Source: Thauera phenolivorans
GTDB taxonomy: Bacteria > Pseudomonadota > Gammaproteobacteria > Burkholderiales > Rhodocyclaceae
Assembly (NCBI RefSeq): GCF_001696715.1
Contig: NZ_MBFM01000001.1
Coordinates: forward strand, 107,525-148,690
Direction of reading: 5' to 3'
Length of the DNA stretch: 41,166 bases
The position numbers and the translations under genes are program-made. Shown one piece after another: positions 8,569 to 15,491 of the stretch. The stretch's first letter is position 1; every line of letters starts with the position of its first letter. A model generated the notes under the pieces. It did not search any database. It was not told the origin of the DNA and worked only from the letters and a program-made list of their open reading frames with translations.

Positions 8569-8697
8569 TGTTAAAGCTCCTTCCCGACCGGACGAACGGC
8601 TTCACTTAGCCAGGCACGGCAAACCCATGCCGCCCGGCCCACGCTGTGAATGTAATCGGCAGGCCGCGTCCGTCCCATAGTCCGCATCCGAAACCCC

Positions 8698-8715
8698 TGT
8701 CGGAATCGTCCGACA
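8698..8715. promoter_or_regulatory. Perfect GacA-box-like palindrome (site B) in a divergent regulatory region
   Basis: TGTCGGAATCGTCCGACA: the arms TGTCGGA and TCCGACA are exact reverse complements around ATCG. The TGT..G-N6-C..ACA spacing equals that of the GacA box. It lies 130 bp upstream of the LuxR-type regulator gene and 137 bp upstream of the pyruvate kinase-like gene. A possible -10 (TATAAG, 8770-8775) for the latter lies about 55 bp downstream of the site. Nearly the same 18-mer occurs upstream of the BON gene. Confidence 0.6.
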
Positions 8716-8852
8716 CCCTCTGGGCGGCCGTCATGAGACGGTCACAAAGCCTTCATCACCCTCAAGCAATATAAGGACATCCCGATTCACGCGCCACCGT
8801 CGATCGCACGCTGGCCGTGTCTTTTGTCTCCGCGATCGCAAAGAGGCGCGCC

Positions 8853-10787
8853 ATGAACGTCAGAATCGCCCGGATCGAAATTCCGCCCCATCCCGACCAC
8901 CTCCCCGCCGCCTCGCCCCCCTCTGCGGCCGGTCAGGAATCGAACCCCTGGAATCAGGCGGCCTGCCGGGCGCTGCTCGAGGCGCTCTGGGCGCTGCGGG
9001 CCGAGCTCCTCGGCTCCGAGCACCGTTTCGGCGCACAGCTGGCCAAGGTCTCCGACGACTACCTCGCCAGTGCGCGCAACCTGGCCCATTACCTCGGCCT
9101 CCGCCGCCGCGACCGCCGGCAACTCCAGGAGCAGCTCGCCAGCCTTGGCCTGTCCTCGCTCGGGCGCGCCGAATCCCATGTACTCGCGAACCTCGACAAG
9201 GTCCTCGGCATCCTCCACAGCCTCACCGGCCAGCCCTGGCGCGAGCGTTCCGCAGAGGAACCGGTCGGCATGCGCAGCAGCCGGGATCTGCTCGCGCGGC
9301 ACACCGCGGCGCTGCTGGGCGAGCCACACGCCGGACGCGCTGTCCGCGTCATGGTGACGCTGCCCGCGGAGGCGGCCGACGACGAAGCCTTCGTGTACCG
9401 GCTGGTGGAGGCGGGTATGGACGTGGCGCGCATCAACTGCGCCCACGACGATGCCGAGGCATGGGGGGCGATGGCCGGGCATGTGCGCCGCGCCGCCGGG
9501 AAGCTCGGGCGCCCGGTGCGCGTACTGATGGATCTCGGCGGGCCGAAGCTGCGCACCGGCGAGGTGGCCCCGGGGCCGCGCGTGCTCAAGCTTAAGCCGC
9601 AGCGCGACGCGCTCGGCCACGTGGTGCGCAAGGCCCGGCTGCGGCTGCGCGCCGAGGGAGCGGTCTTGCGCGGCGAAAGTGCCGAACCCCAGGTCGGCGT
9701 CGATGTCGCCTGGCTCGACACCCTCACCGTTGGCGAACGGGTGGATCTGGTCGATGCACGCGGTGCGCGTCGTTCGCTGCGGATCGTGTCGCGAAGCGAG
9801 AACGAGGCCCTCGCCGAAACCGATCGCACCGTCTATCTGGTCCCGGCCACTCGCCTCGACCGCGCCGAACACCCGGGCGGTCCGCGCTCGACCACCCTCG
9901 CGGACCTGTCCGCCCGGCCCGGCACCGTGCTGCTGCGCACCGGGGGGCTCTTGCGGCTGACGCGGTCGGGCGTCGCAACCGCCCGGGGCGACGAACTCAC
10001 GACCGGGCACCCCCGCATCCCGAGCATCGCCTGCACCCTGCCCGAAGTCTTCGCCCAGGTCCGCGCCGGCGAACGGATCTGGTTCGACGACGGCAAGATC
10101 GGCGGCATCATTCGCGAGGCCGGCGACGACGAGCTGATCGTCGAGATCGTCAGCGCGAAGCCCAACGGCAGCCGACTGGCGGGCGACAAGGGCATCAACC
10201 TGCCCGACAGCGCGCTCGACCTGCCCGCGCTCACCGCCACCGACATCGAGGATCTGCGCGCCGTCGCCCGCCATGCGGACCTGGTCGGGCTGTCCTTCGT
10301 CCAGCACGGCAGCGATGTCGAAGCCCTGCGCGTGCGCCTCGCGGCGCTCGGCGCCGACTCGCTTGGGATCATCCTGAAGATCGAGACACGCCGCGCCTTC
10401 GCGAACCTCCCCGAACTGATGCTCGCGGCGATGGAAAGTCATCGCGCGGGGGTGATGATCGCGCGCGGCGACCTCGCGGTCGAGTGCGGCTACGAGCGGC
10501 TCGCCGAGGTCCAGGAAGAGATCCTGTGGGCGGCGGAAGCGGCCCACATGCCGGTTATCTGGGCGACCCAGGTGCTGGAGACGCTCGCCAAGACCGGCCA
10601 GCCCTCGCGCGCAGAGATCACGGACGCGGCGATGGGCGAGCGCGCCGAGTGCGTGATGCTCAACAAGGGGCCGCACATCCTCGAGGCGATCCACGCGCTC
10701 GACGACATTCTCACCCGCATGCAATCGCACCAGGCGAAGAAGCGTTCCCTGCTGCGCGCACTGAGCGCCTGGGCGCCGACGATCTAG
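8853..10787 (+). CDS. Pyruvate kinase-like protein with N-terminal extension, enlarged B domain and no C domain
   Basis: A 644-residue protein, longer than a normal pyruvate kinase (about 470-480). Residues 1-160 are an added, mostly helical region of unknown role. The barrel motifs follow in order: ARINCAHDD, MDLGGPKLRTG (about 226), KGINLPD (about 446), LSFVQHGSDV, ILKIETRR with the catalytic-type Lys509, MIARGDLAVE, WATQVLETLAKTG, PSRAEITDAAMG and VMLNKG. The part between the GPK and KGINLPD motifs is about 220 residues, against roughly 90 in E. coli PykF. The protein ends about 45 residues after VMLNKG, so the regulatory C domain is missing. The ATG at 8853 has GAGG at 8843-8846; an upstream GTG at 8817 lacks one. 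Whether it makes pyruvate from phosphoenolpyruvate is uncertain. The context suggests control by the divergent response regulator. Confidence 0.85.
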   Translation: MNVRIARIEIPPHPDHLPAASPPSAAGQESNPWNQAACRALLEALWALRAELLGSEHRFGAQLAKVSDDYLASARNLAHYLGLRRRDRRQLQEQLASLGLSSLGRAESHVLANLDKVLGILHSLTGQPWRERSAEEPVGMRSSRDLLARHTAALLGEPHAGRAVRVMVTLPAEAADDEAFVYRLVEAGMDVARINCAHDDAEAWGAMAGHVRRAAGKLGRPVRVLMDLGGPKLRTGEVAPGPRVLKLKPQRDALGHVVRKARLRLRAEGAVLRGESAEPQVGVDVAWLDTLTVGERVDLVDARGARRSLRIVSRSENEALAETDRTVYLVPATRLDRAEHPGGPRSTTLADLSARPGTVLLRTGGLLRLTRSGVATARGDELTTGHPRIPSIACTLPEVFAQVRAGERIWFDDGKIGGIIREAGDDELIVEIVSAKPNGSRLAGDKGINLPDSALDLPALTATDIEDLRAVARHADLVGLSFVQHGSDVEALRVRLAALGADSLGIILKIETRRAFANLPELMLAAMESHRAGVMIARGDLAVECGYERLAEVQEEILWAAEAAHMPVIWATQVLETLAKTGQPSRAEITDAAMGERAECVMLNKGPHILEAIHALDDILTRMQSHQAKKRSLLRALSAWAPTI

Positions 10788-11010
10788 GCCGGGCGCGTCA
10801 CCGCCGCGGCCCGAACGGACGGCCCGACGAGTCGAGACGACCAAAGCGACATGACCCGCCAACCACGATCGGCACGCCTCAGGAGAAGAGGCTCAGCGCT
10901 CCGTCGGCGTTGACATGTGCGCTCGTCGGCCGCGAGTATTCGAGGACGCGGATCTGCACGCGCCTCACGACTGCCGCCTGACCGAAGTCCACCGCAACGG
11001 AGGAAACCAC

Positions 11011-11397
11011 ATGCCAAGCAAACTTTTCAGACTCGGCACCCTTCTCACCGCCATGTTCTGCGCCTCCGTCATGGCCGCACAGCCGCCCATCGACGAGGCG
11101 GCAAAAGCCAAGGCGGCAGAGGCAGCGGCGCGCAAAGCCTGGGCCGCCAAGGTGGACGCGTATCAGCTGTGCAAGTCGCAGGACGCCGTGGCCGCCAGAT
11201 ATTTCGCCGACATGGCGCGGGCCGGCAAGCAGGTTCCCCCGCCCGTCGCCACCGCAGAGTGCGCCGACCCCGGCCCCTTCGCCGCGGAGACGCCGCCGCT
11301 CGAAGCCGCAGGTGCGCACTCGCCGCCGGCAGACGCCGCGCAACCGCCCAGCAGCCAGGTGCCGGAAGCGAAACTCGAGAACGGCGCGAAGAAGTAG
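11011..11397 (+). CDS. Small exported Ala/Pro-rich protein of unknown function
   Basis: A 128-residue protein with a Sec signal peptide (KLFRLGTLLTAMFCASVMAA, cleavage likely after VMAA-Q). It continues with an Ala/Lys-rich helical stretch (residues about 28-50), a central part holding two cysteines (YQLCKS and AECADP) that could pair in the periplasm, and a Pro/Ala-rich disordered tail. CGGAGGA at 10998-11003 sets the ATG at 11011; the frame is open further upstream without a better site. A TTGACA lies at 10910-10915 but without a good -10. I do not recognise a family. It is co-directional with the pyruvate kinase-like gene after 223 bp, so joint transcription is possible but not shown. Confidence 0.75.
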   Translation: MPSKLFRLGTLLTAMFCASVMAAQPPIDEAAKAKAAEAAARKAWAAKVDAYQLCKSQDAVAARYFADMARAGKQVPPPVATAECADPGPFAAETPPLEAAGAHSPPADAAQPPSSQVPEAKLENGAKK

Positions 11398-11401
11398 CCG
11401 G

Positions 11402-11429
11402 AAAACAAAAAAGCCCCTTGCGGGGCTTT
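11402..11429 (-). terminator. Terminator of tRNA-Ser, possibly bidirectional
   Basis: Read leftward, AAAGCCCC-GCAA-GGGGCTTT is followed by TTTTGTTTT (complement of 11402-11412), a strong rho-independent terminator starting about 11 bp past the tRNA 3' end. Read rightward it follows the small exported protein gene and ends TTTCTC, so it may also serve that gene weakly. Confidence 0.85.
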
Positions 11430-11439
11430 CTCATATCCA

Positions 11440-11532
11440 TGGCGGAGACGGAGGGATTCGAACCCTCGATACCGTTTTTGACGGTATGCTCCCTTAGCAG
11501 GGGAGTGCCTTCGACCTCTCGGCCACGTCTCC
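11440..11532 (-). tRNA. tRNA-Ser (anticodon GCU)
   Basis: Read on the minus strand from 11532. The acceptor stem GGAGACG pairs with CGTCTCC, followed by discriminator G and an encoded CCA (11440-11442). The D arm has GTGGCCGAG, and the anticodon arm is CTCCC-CTGCTAA-GGGAG with GCT at the anticodon position. A long variable arm (CATACCG...CGGTATC) is the class II hallmark of serine tRNAs, and the T arm is GAGGGTTCGAATCCCTC. It reads AGC/AGU codons. It is flanked by its own promoter and terminator, just beyond the 3' end of lysC. Confidence 0.97.
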
Positions 11533-11546
11533 GTAAAGAAGGCGCG

Positions 11547-11575
11547 ATCATAACGACTTCGCGCCGGGCGGTCAA
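11547..11575 (-). promoter_or_regulatory. Sigma-70 promoter of tRNA-Ser
   Basis: On the minus strand TTGACC (11575-11570), a 17-bp spacer and TATGAT (11552-11547) are each one mismatch from consensus. The start of transcription would fall a few bases before the tRNA 5' end. The promoter lies between the lysC stop (11588) and the tRNA, so the tRNA does not depend on lysC read-through. Confidence 0.8.
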
Positions 11576-11587
11576 ATTACGTTGCGA

Positions 11588-12823
11588 TTATTTCGCGTCG
11601 TCCGCATCGAGGCCGAACGCCTTGTGCAGCACGCGCACCGCCAGCTCGAGATACTTCTCCTCGACCACCACCGAGATCTTGATTTCCGAGGTCGAGATCA
11701 TCTGGATGTTGATGCCCTCCTCGGCCAGGGTGCGGAACATCTTCGACGCCACGCCCGGATGCGAGCGCATGCCGACGCCAACCACGGAGACCTTGCACAT
11801 CGCCTTGTCCGCCTCGATCGAGCGCGCACCGATGTGCTCCTTGACGGTCTCGAGCACCTTCAGGGTCTTGTCCAGGTCGCCGCGCGCGACGGTGAAGGAG
11901 AAGTCGGTCATGCCGTCGCGGCCGACGTTCTGGATGATCATGTCGACGTCGATGTTGGCATCGGCGACCGGGCCCAGGATCTGGTAGGCGATGCCGGGCT
12001 TGTCCGGCACGCCGACGACGGTGAGCTTGGCTTCGTCACGCGCGAAAGCGATGCCGGAAATGACGGGCTGTTCCATATTCTTGTCTTCCTCAACGGTGAT
12101 GAGCGTGCCTTCGCCTTCACGACCTTCAAAGCTCGAAAGGACGCGCAGCTTGACCTTGTACTTGCCGGCGAATTCCACCGAACGGATCTGCAACACCTTC
12201 GAACCGAGGCTGGCCATCTCCAGCATTTCCTCGAAGGTGATCGTGTCGAGCTTGCGGGCTTCGGGGACGATCCGTGGGTCGGTGGTGTACACACCGTCCA
12301 CATCGGTGTAGATCTGGCATTCCTCGGCGTTCAGCGCCGCCGCGATCGCCACCGCGGTGGTATCGGAGCCGCCGCGGCCGAGGGTGGTGATGTTGCCGAA
12401 CTCGTCCACACCCTGGAAGCCGGCGACGACGATCACCTTCCCTTCGCTGAGGTCGCTGCGAATCGGCGCGTCCTGGATGTCGAGAATCCGCGCCTTGGTG
12501 TGCATCGAGTCGGTGAGGATCTTCACCTGGCCGCCGGTATAGCTCTTCGCCGGCACGCCGATGTCTTCGAGCGCCATGCACAGCAGGCCGATCGTGACCT
12601 GCTCGCCGGTCGACACCACCACGTCGAGCTCGCGCGGCGAGGGATTGGCGGCAACCTCCTTGGTGAGCGCGATCAAGCGGTTGGTTTCGCCGCTCATCGC
12701 CGACACCACGATGATCACCTCATGGCCCTGCTCGCGGAATTTCGCCACCCTGCGGGCGACGCTCCTGATGCGCTCAGGGCTGCCGACCGAGGTGCCTCCG
12801 TACTTCTGAACTATCAGTGCCAT
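11588..12823 (-). CDS. lysC: Aspartate kinase
   Basis: A 411-residue monofunctional aspartokinase, which phosphorylates L-aspartate in the first step to lysine, threonine, methionine and diaminopimelate. The amino-acid kinase domain occupies about 1-245, with KYGGTSVG at the N-terminus, VIVVSAMSGETNRLI and the GGSDTTAVA substrate loop. Two ACT domains follow (about 265-340 and 345-411), the usual allosteric lysine/threonine sites. The ATG at 12823 begins exactly at the conserved MALIVQKYGG; 15 further upstream codons are open but not conserved. The ribosome-binding site is weak. A possible -10 (TAGAAT on the minus strand, 12863-12858) lies 35 bp upstream. Length and domain order are typical of the beta/alpha-aspartokinase class. 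Confidence 0.97.
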   Translation of the reverse strand: MALIVQKYGGTSVGSPERIRSVARRVAKFREQGHEVIIVVSAMSGETNRLIALTKEVAANPSPRELDVVVSTGEQVTIGLLCMALEDIGVPAKSYTGGQVKILTDSMHTKARILDIQDAPIRSDLSEGKVIVVAGFQGVDEFGNITTLGRGGSDTTAVAIAAALNAEECQIYTDVDGVYTTDPRIVPEARKLDTITFEEMLEMASLGSKVLQIRSVEFAGKYKVKLRVLSSFEGREGEGTLITVEEDKNMEQPVISGIAFARDEAKLTVVGVPDKPGIAYQILGPVADANIDVDMIIQNVGRDGMTDFSFTVARGDLDKTLKVLETVKEHIGARSIEADKAMCKVSVVGVGMRSHPGVASKMFRTLAEEGINIQMISTSEIKISVVVEEKYLELAVRVLHKAFGLDADDAK

Positions 12824-12953
12824 CGTTGTATCCAAGTGCCTGAGGGTAAGGGTCGGGATTCTAACCAAAGCGCGCCTGTTTTGCAGGAGCCGGACCCGAA
12901 AAACCCCTTTTGGAACATGACTGATCGCCGCAACGCAGCACGAAACATTTGTT

Positions 12954-12982
12954 TTGCATTTATGCCAGGCACTGCCTATACT
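12954..12982 (+). promoter_or_regulatory. Sigma-70 promoter of the XRE-type regulator
   Basis: TTGCAT (12954-12959), a 17-bp spacer and TATACT (12977-12982). The -35 matches consensus at 4 of 6 positions and the -10 at 5 of 6. Transcription would start about 80 bp upstream of the ATG at 13072. This is one of the clearer promoters in the window. Confidence 0.7.
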
Positions 12983-13071
12983 TTGGGCACGCTACGACTT
13001 TGGTCTTACCCGTAATTTCGTAGGAATGCAGTTCTCCGAACCCTCGCTGCATACTCGATACAGGAACCATC

Positions 13072-13365
13072 ATGAAGAACAGTGACAACCTCGACGTCCG
13101 CGAAATCCGCCGCAAGCTCGGGATGAACCAGTCGCAATTCTGGTCTAAGATCGGTGTCACCCAGAGCGGCGGTTCCCGCTACGAAAGCGGGCGCAACATC
13201 CCTCGCCCGGTGCAGGCGCTGTTGCGCCTCGTTCATATCGAGCAGATCGACATCAACAAGGTGAAGAAGGACGACGTGGAAGTTGCCGAGTACCTCAAGG
13301 CCACCAAGCCGGATCTCTTCAAGAGCCTCAAGAAGGAAGCCCGCGCCAAGCGCAAGGAAAAGTGA
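13072..13365 (+). CDS. Small XRE-type helix-turn-helix protein
   Basis: A 97-residue basic protein. A helix-turn-helix of the Cro/CI type spans about residues 8-65 (VREIRRKLGMNQSQFWSKIG, then VTQSGGSRYESGRNIPRPVQ). The C-terminal third is rich in Lys and Glu (KATKPDLFKSLKKEARAKRK) and has no ligand domain. AGGAA before the ATG supports the start. It has its own strong promoter and its own terminator, so it is a stand-alone unit between lysC and the radical SAM gene. Proteins of this size occur as chromosomal regulators in many betaproteobacteria. No toxin gene partner is adjacent, which argues against an antitoxin. Target genes are unknown. Confidence 0.88.
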   Translation: MKNSDNLDVREIRRKLGMNQSQFWSKIGVTQSGGSRYESGRNIPRPVQALLRLVHIEQIDINKVKKDDVEVAEYLKATKPDLFKSLKKEARAKRKEK

Positions 13366-13383
13366 GCCGGGCGTTGCCGACCG

Positions 13384-14253
13384 TCAGGGGCTGACGCGTA
13401 CCGTCAGCCCCTTTTTACGGATGCGTTCGGCGATCGCCTCGAGTTCGTCGGCTGTGAGAGGGTTCAGGTGCGTCGCTTCCGGCTGCATGGACGGACGCGC
13501 GACGCCATACAGCAGCACCCCGGCGAGTCGGTCGATGCCCGCGTCTTCGAGCAGCGCGCCATAGGCGGCGAGCGCTTCCTCGGAAGGCGCTTTGCCGTCC
13601 CAGCGGAACATGCAGGTCTGCACCCAGGTGGTGCATAGGCGCGCACAGCGCGCGAGATTCCGGGCGATGCTCGCCGGCTCGAGCCGCACCCCATTGATGC
13701 GCTCGATGTCATCCAGCGTGCCGCCATCGACCTTGAACCAGACCTCGCCGTCCGCCTCGCCCAGCAGGCGGATGCCCTGCCGGACCCGCGCCCGGCCCAA
13801 CAGGCTGCCGTTCGTGATCAGCCTCAGCTTCACCGCGTCACCGAGGCCGAACTCCTTGTGAATACGTACCACGAGCGCGACCGCCTCGGGGAAGACCTCG
13901 GCACTGGTGGGTTCGCCATTGCCTGAAAAGGCGAGGTCGCGAATCACCCGCAGCCCTTCGGGCACGAACTGCGCCATCCAGTCGCCCTCGAGCAGGTCTG
14001 CGAGAAAGCCGCGCAGTTCGGCTTCCAGCCGCACGAGGTCGATCGCGGGCGCCGTGCCGCGCACCAGGTTCGGCACCTGGCAGTAGGCGCAATGCCAGTT
14101 GCAGGCGTTGTTCGGGTTCAGATTGATGCCCACCGACACGCCGCCGGCGCGCCGCGAAAGCACCGGATAGACGTAGGTGAGGCCGGCAAGATCGCGGTCA
14201 TGGTTGCCCACGCTGATCCTTCCGGACGGGAAATTCGTCGTCTTCTCAGTCAC
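13384..14253 (-). CDS. Radical SAM protein of unknown specificity
   Basis: About 289 residues. The [4Fe-4S]/S-adenosylmethionine site is NACNWHCAYCQVPN (CxxxCxxC, about residues 51-58), followed by AFSGNGEPT (the GGE-type SAM contact), LITNGSLL and VWFKVDGG. The arrangement is that of COG0731-like radical SAM proteins; no second cluster domain is visible. Start: an AGGAG directly abuts the ATG at 14262, too close to serve it, but lies 9 bp from the GTG at 14253, so I prefer the GTG. The gene is divergent from queD (71 bp apart), yet it lacks the short QueE-like architecture, so a place in queuosine synthesis is only suggested by position. Its 3' end contains the XRE gene's terminator. Confidence 0.85.
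   Translation of the reverse strand: MTEKTTNFPSGRISVGNHDRDLAGLTYVYPVLSRRAGGVSVGINLNPNNACNWHCAYCQVPNLVRGTAPAIDLVRLEAELRGFLADLLEGDWMAQFVPEGLRVIRDLAFSGNGEPTSAEVFPEAVALVVRIHKEFGLGDAVKLRLITNGSLLGRARVRQGIRLLGEADGEVWFKVDGGTLDDIERINGVRLEPASIARNLARCARLCTTWVQTCMFRWDGKAPSEEALAAYGALLEDAGIDRLAGVLLYGVARPSMQPEATHLNPLTADELEAIAERIRKKGLTVRVSP
13387..13416 (+). terminator. Terminator of the XRE gene, embedded in the opposing radical SAM gene
   Basis: GGGGCTGAC (13387-13395) pairs with GTCAGCCCC (13403-13411), followed by TTTTT (13412-13416), 22 bp past the XRE stop. The whole structure lies within the last ten codons of the leftward radical SAM gene (13384 is the last base of its stop). Confidence 0.85.
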
Positions 14254-14324
14254 TTGCAGCATCTCCTGGGAACCGCGCGGGATGGCGCGGTGTATAATCC
14301 CTGCCCTTTCCAGCGAGGTTCATC

Positions 14325-14771
14325 ATGCGCATCACCCGCCGTCTCGAATTCGATGCCGGGCACCGGATTCCCGACCACGCAAGCCAGTGCCGCCACCTGC
14401 ACGGCCACCGCTACGTCCTCGAGGTGAGCCTGTCGGGCGAGATCATCCGGGCCGAGGGCCAGCCGGTCAACGGCATGGTGATGGACTTCGCCGACGTCAA
14501 GCGCATCGCCAACGAGCAAGTCGTGAGCCGATGGGACCACGCCTTCCTCGCCTATCGCGACGACCGCCAGATCGTCGACTTCCTCGCCAGCATTCCGGGC
14601 CACAAGACGGTGCTGCTCGACGTCGTACCCACCGCCGAGAACCTCGCCGAAGAGGCCTTCCGGCTGCTCGACGCCGCCTACCGCGACGTCTACGGCAACC
14701 ACCTGCGTCTCGAGCGCGTGCGCCTGTACGAAACCCCGAACTGCTGGGCCGACGCGCTGCGCGCCGAGTAA
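14325..14771 (+). CDS. queD: 6-carboxy-5,6,7,8-tetrahydropterin synthase (6-pyruvoyl-tetrahydropterin synthase family)
   Basis: A 148-residue cytoplasmic enzyme that converts dihydroneopterin triphosphate to 6-carboxytetrahydropterin, an early step to the 7-deazaguanine of queuosine. Zinc ligands His13 (DAGHRI), His26 and His28 (HLHGHRY) and catalytic-type Cys22 are spaced as in E. coli QueD (C-x3-H-x-H). Further family motifs are GMVMDFADVK, WDHAFL, PTAENLAEE and VRLYETPNCWA. GAGG about 10 bp upstream and a perfect TATAAT (14293-14298) precede the gene, though a matching -35 is not obvious. The other queuosine genes are not in this window. The family call is firm, the QueD call strong. Confidence 0.93.
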   Translation: MRITRRLEFDAGHRIPDHASQCRHLHGHRYVLEVSLSGEIIRAEGQPVNGMVMDFADVKRIANEQVVSRWDHAFLAYRDDRQIVDFLASIPGHKTVLLDVVPTAENLAEEAFRLLDAAYRDVYGNHLRLERVRLYETPNCWADALRAE

Positions 14772-14915
14772 GCGCTCAACTCAGCCCGCACGGCGCCGCA
14801 GCGAGGAACCGACGCGGGTCATGAGCTCGGCGCGATGGGTGATCACCGCCCCTGCAGGGCGCCCCCGGCTCGGGCCTTCCCTTGGCCGCGCCGAGCTCCA
14901 GCTGCAAACGGAAGC

Positions 14916-15491
14916 TCAGGGATTGAACGGAAGCCGGCGGATGGTGGTGGCCGCGGCGCGGTGGCGCCGCCAGTTGTCGGCGTAGGCGCGGGCAAGCGCG
15001 CAGTGCTTGCGTACCACGAGCAGGTTTTCTGCGTTTCGGTTCTGCGCCGACCAGGTGAAATTGTAGGAGCCGGTCAGCACCGCGCAGGCGGGGCCGGTCT
15101 CGTCGGCGATCAGCAGCTTGTTGTGGGCGGCGGCGTAGCCGGTTTCCAGCGCCACCGGCACGCCGGCCGCGAGCAGTCGCGGCAACGCGTTGCCCTCCGC
15201 ACGACGGTTCATTTTCGCGTCGGCGAGCACCGCGACCTGGACACCGCGCCAGTGGGCGGCCACGATCTCATCGGCGATGCGCCGGCTGGTGAAGACATAG
15301 GCCTGCACCAGCAGGGTCCGGCTCGCCTCGCGGATGACGCGCAACACCACCGCCTCGGCGTCGTCGCGGGGGCTGAAGGCGACTTCGATCTCGCCTTCGG
15401 CCGCGAAGCGCTGGCTGGCCGCGACCGGCGCCGCCAGAAAGGCGAGCAGCGCCAGCACCCACGCCGCGGCCAGCGCCTCAGGCCTGGACAT
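14916..15491 (-). CDS. Exported phospholipase D-like protein with a single HKD motif
   Basis: A 191-residue precursor with an N-terminal signal sequence (about 1-27, ALAAAWVLALLAFLAAPVAAS). One PLD motif is visible: AHNKLLIADETGPACAVLTGSYNFTWSAQNRNAEN (HxKxxxAD form with the downstream GSxNFT and N..E residues). It resembles the Nuc/single-HKD class, which dimerises to build an active site on phosphodiesters such as DNA or phospholipid. The ATG at 15491 has GGAG 5 bp upstream and overlaps the end of the RsmB-like gene by 14 bp, so it is the last gene of the leftward purN operon. Export suggests a periplasmic or secreted nuclease or lipase; the substrate is not predictable. Confidence 0.85.
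   Translation of the reverse strand: MSRPEALAAAWVLALLAFLAAPVAASQRFAAEGEIEVAFSPRDDAEAVVLRVIREASRTLLVQAYVFTSRRIADEIVAAHWRGVQVAVLADAKMNRRAEGNALPRLLAAGVPVALETGYAAAHNKLLIADETGPACAVLTGSYNFTWSAQNRNAENLLVVRKHCALARAYADNWRRHRAAATTIRRLPFNP

Noticed and set aside
13072-13365. XRE protein as the antitoxin of a toxin-antitoxin pair
   Set aside because: No small toxin-like gene overlaps or adjoins it, and it has its own promoter and terminator.
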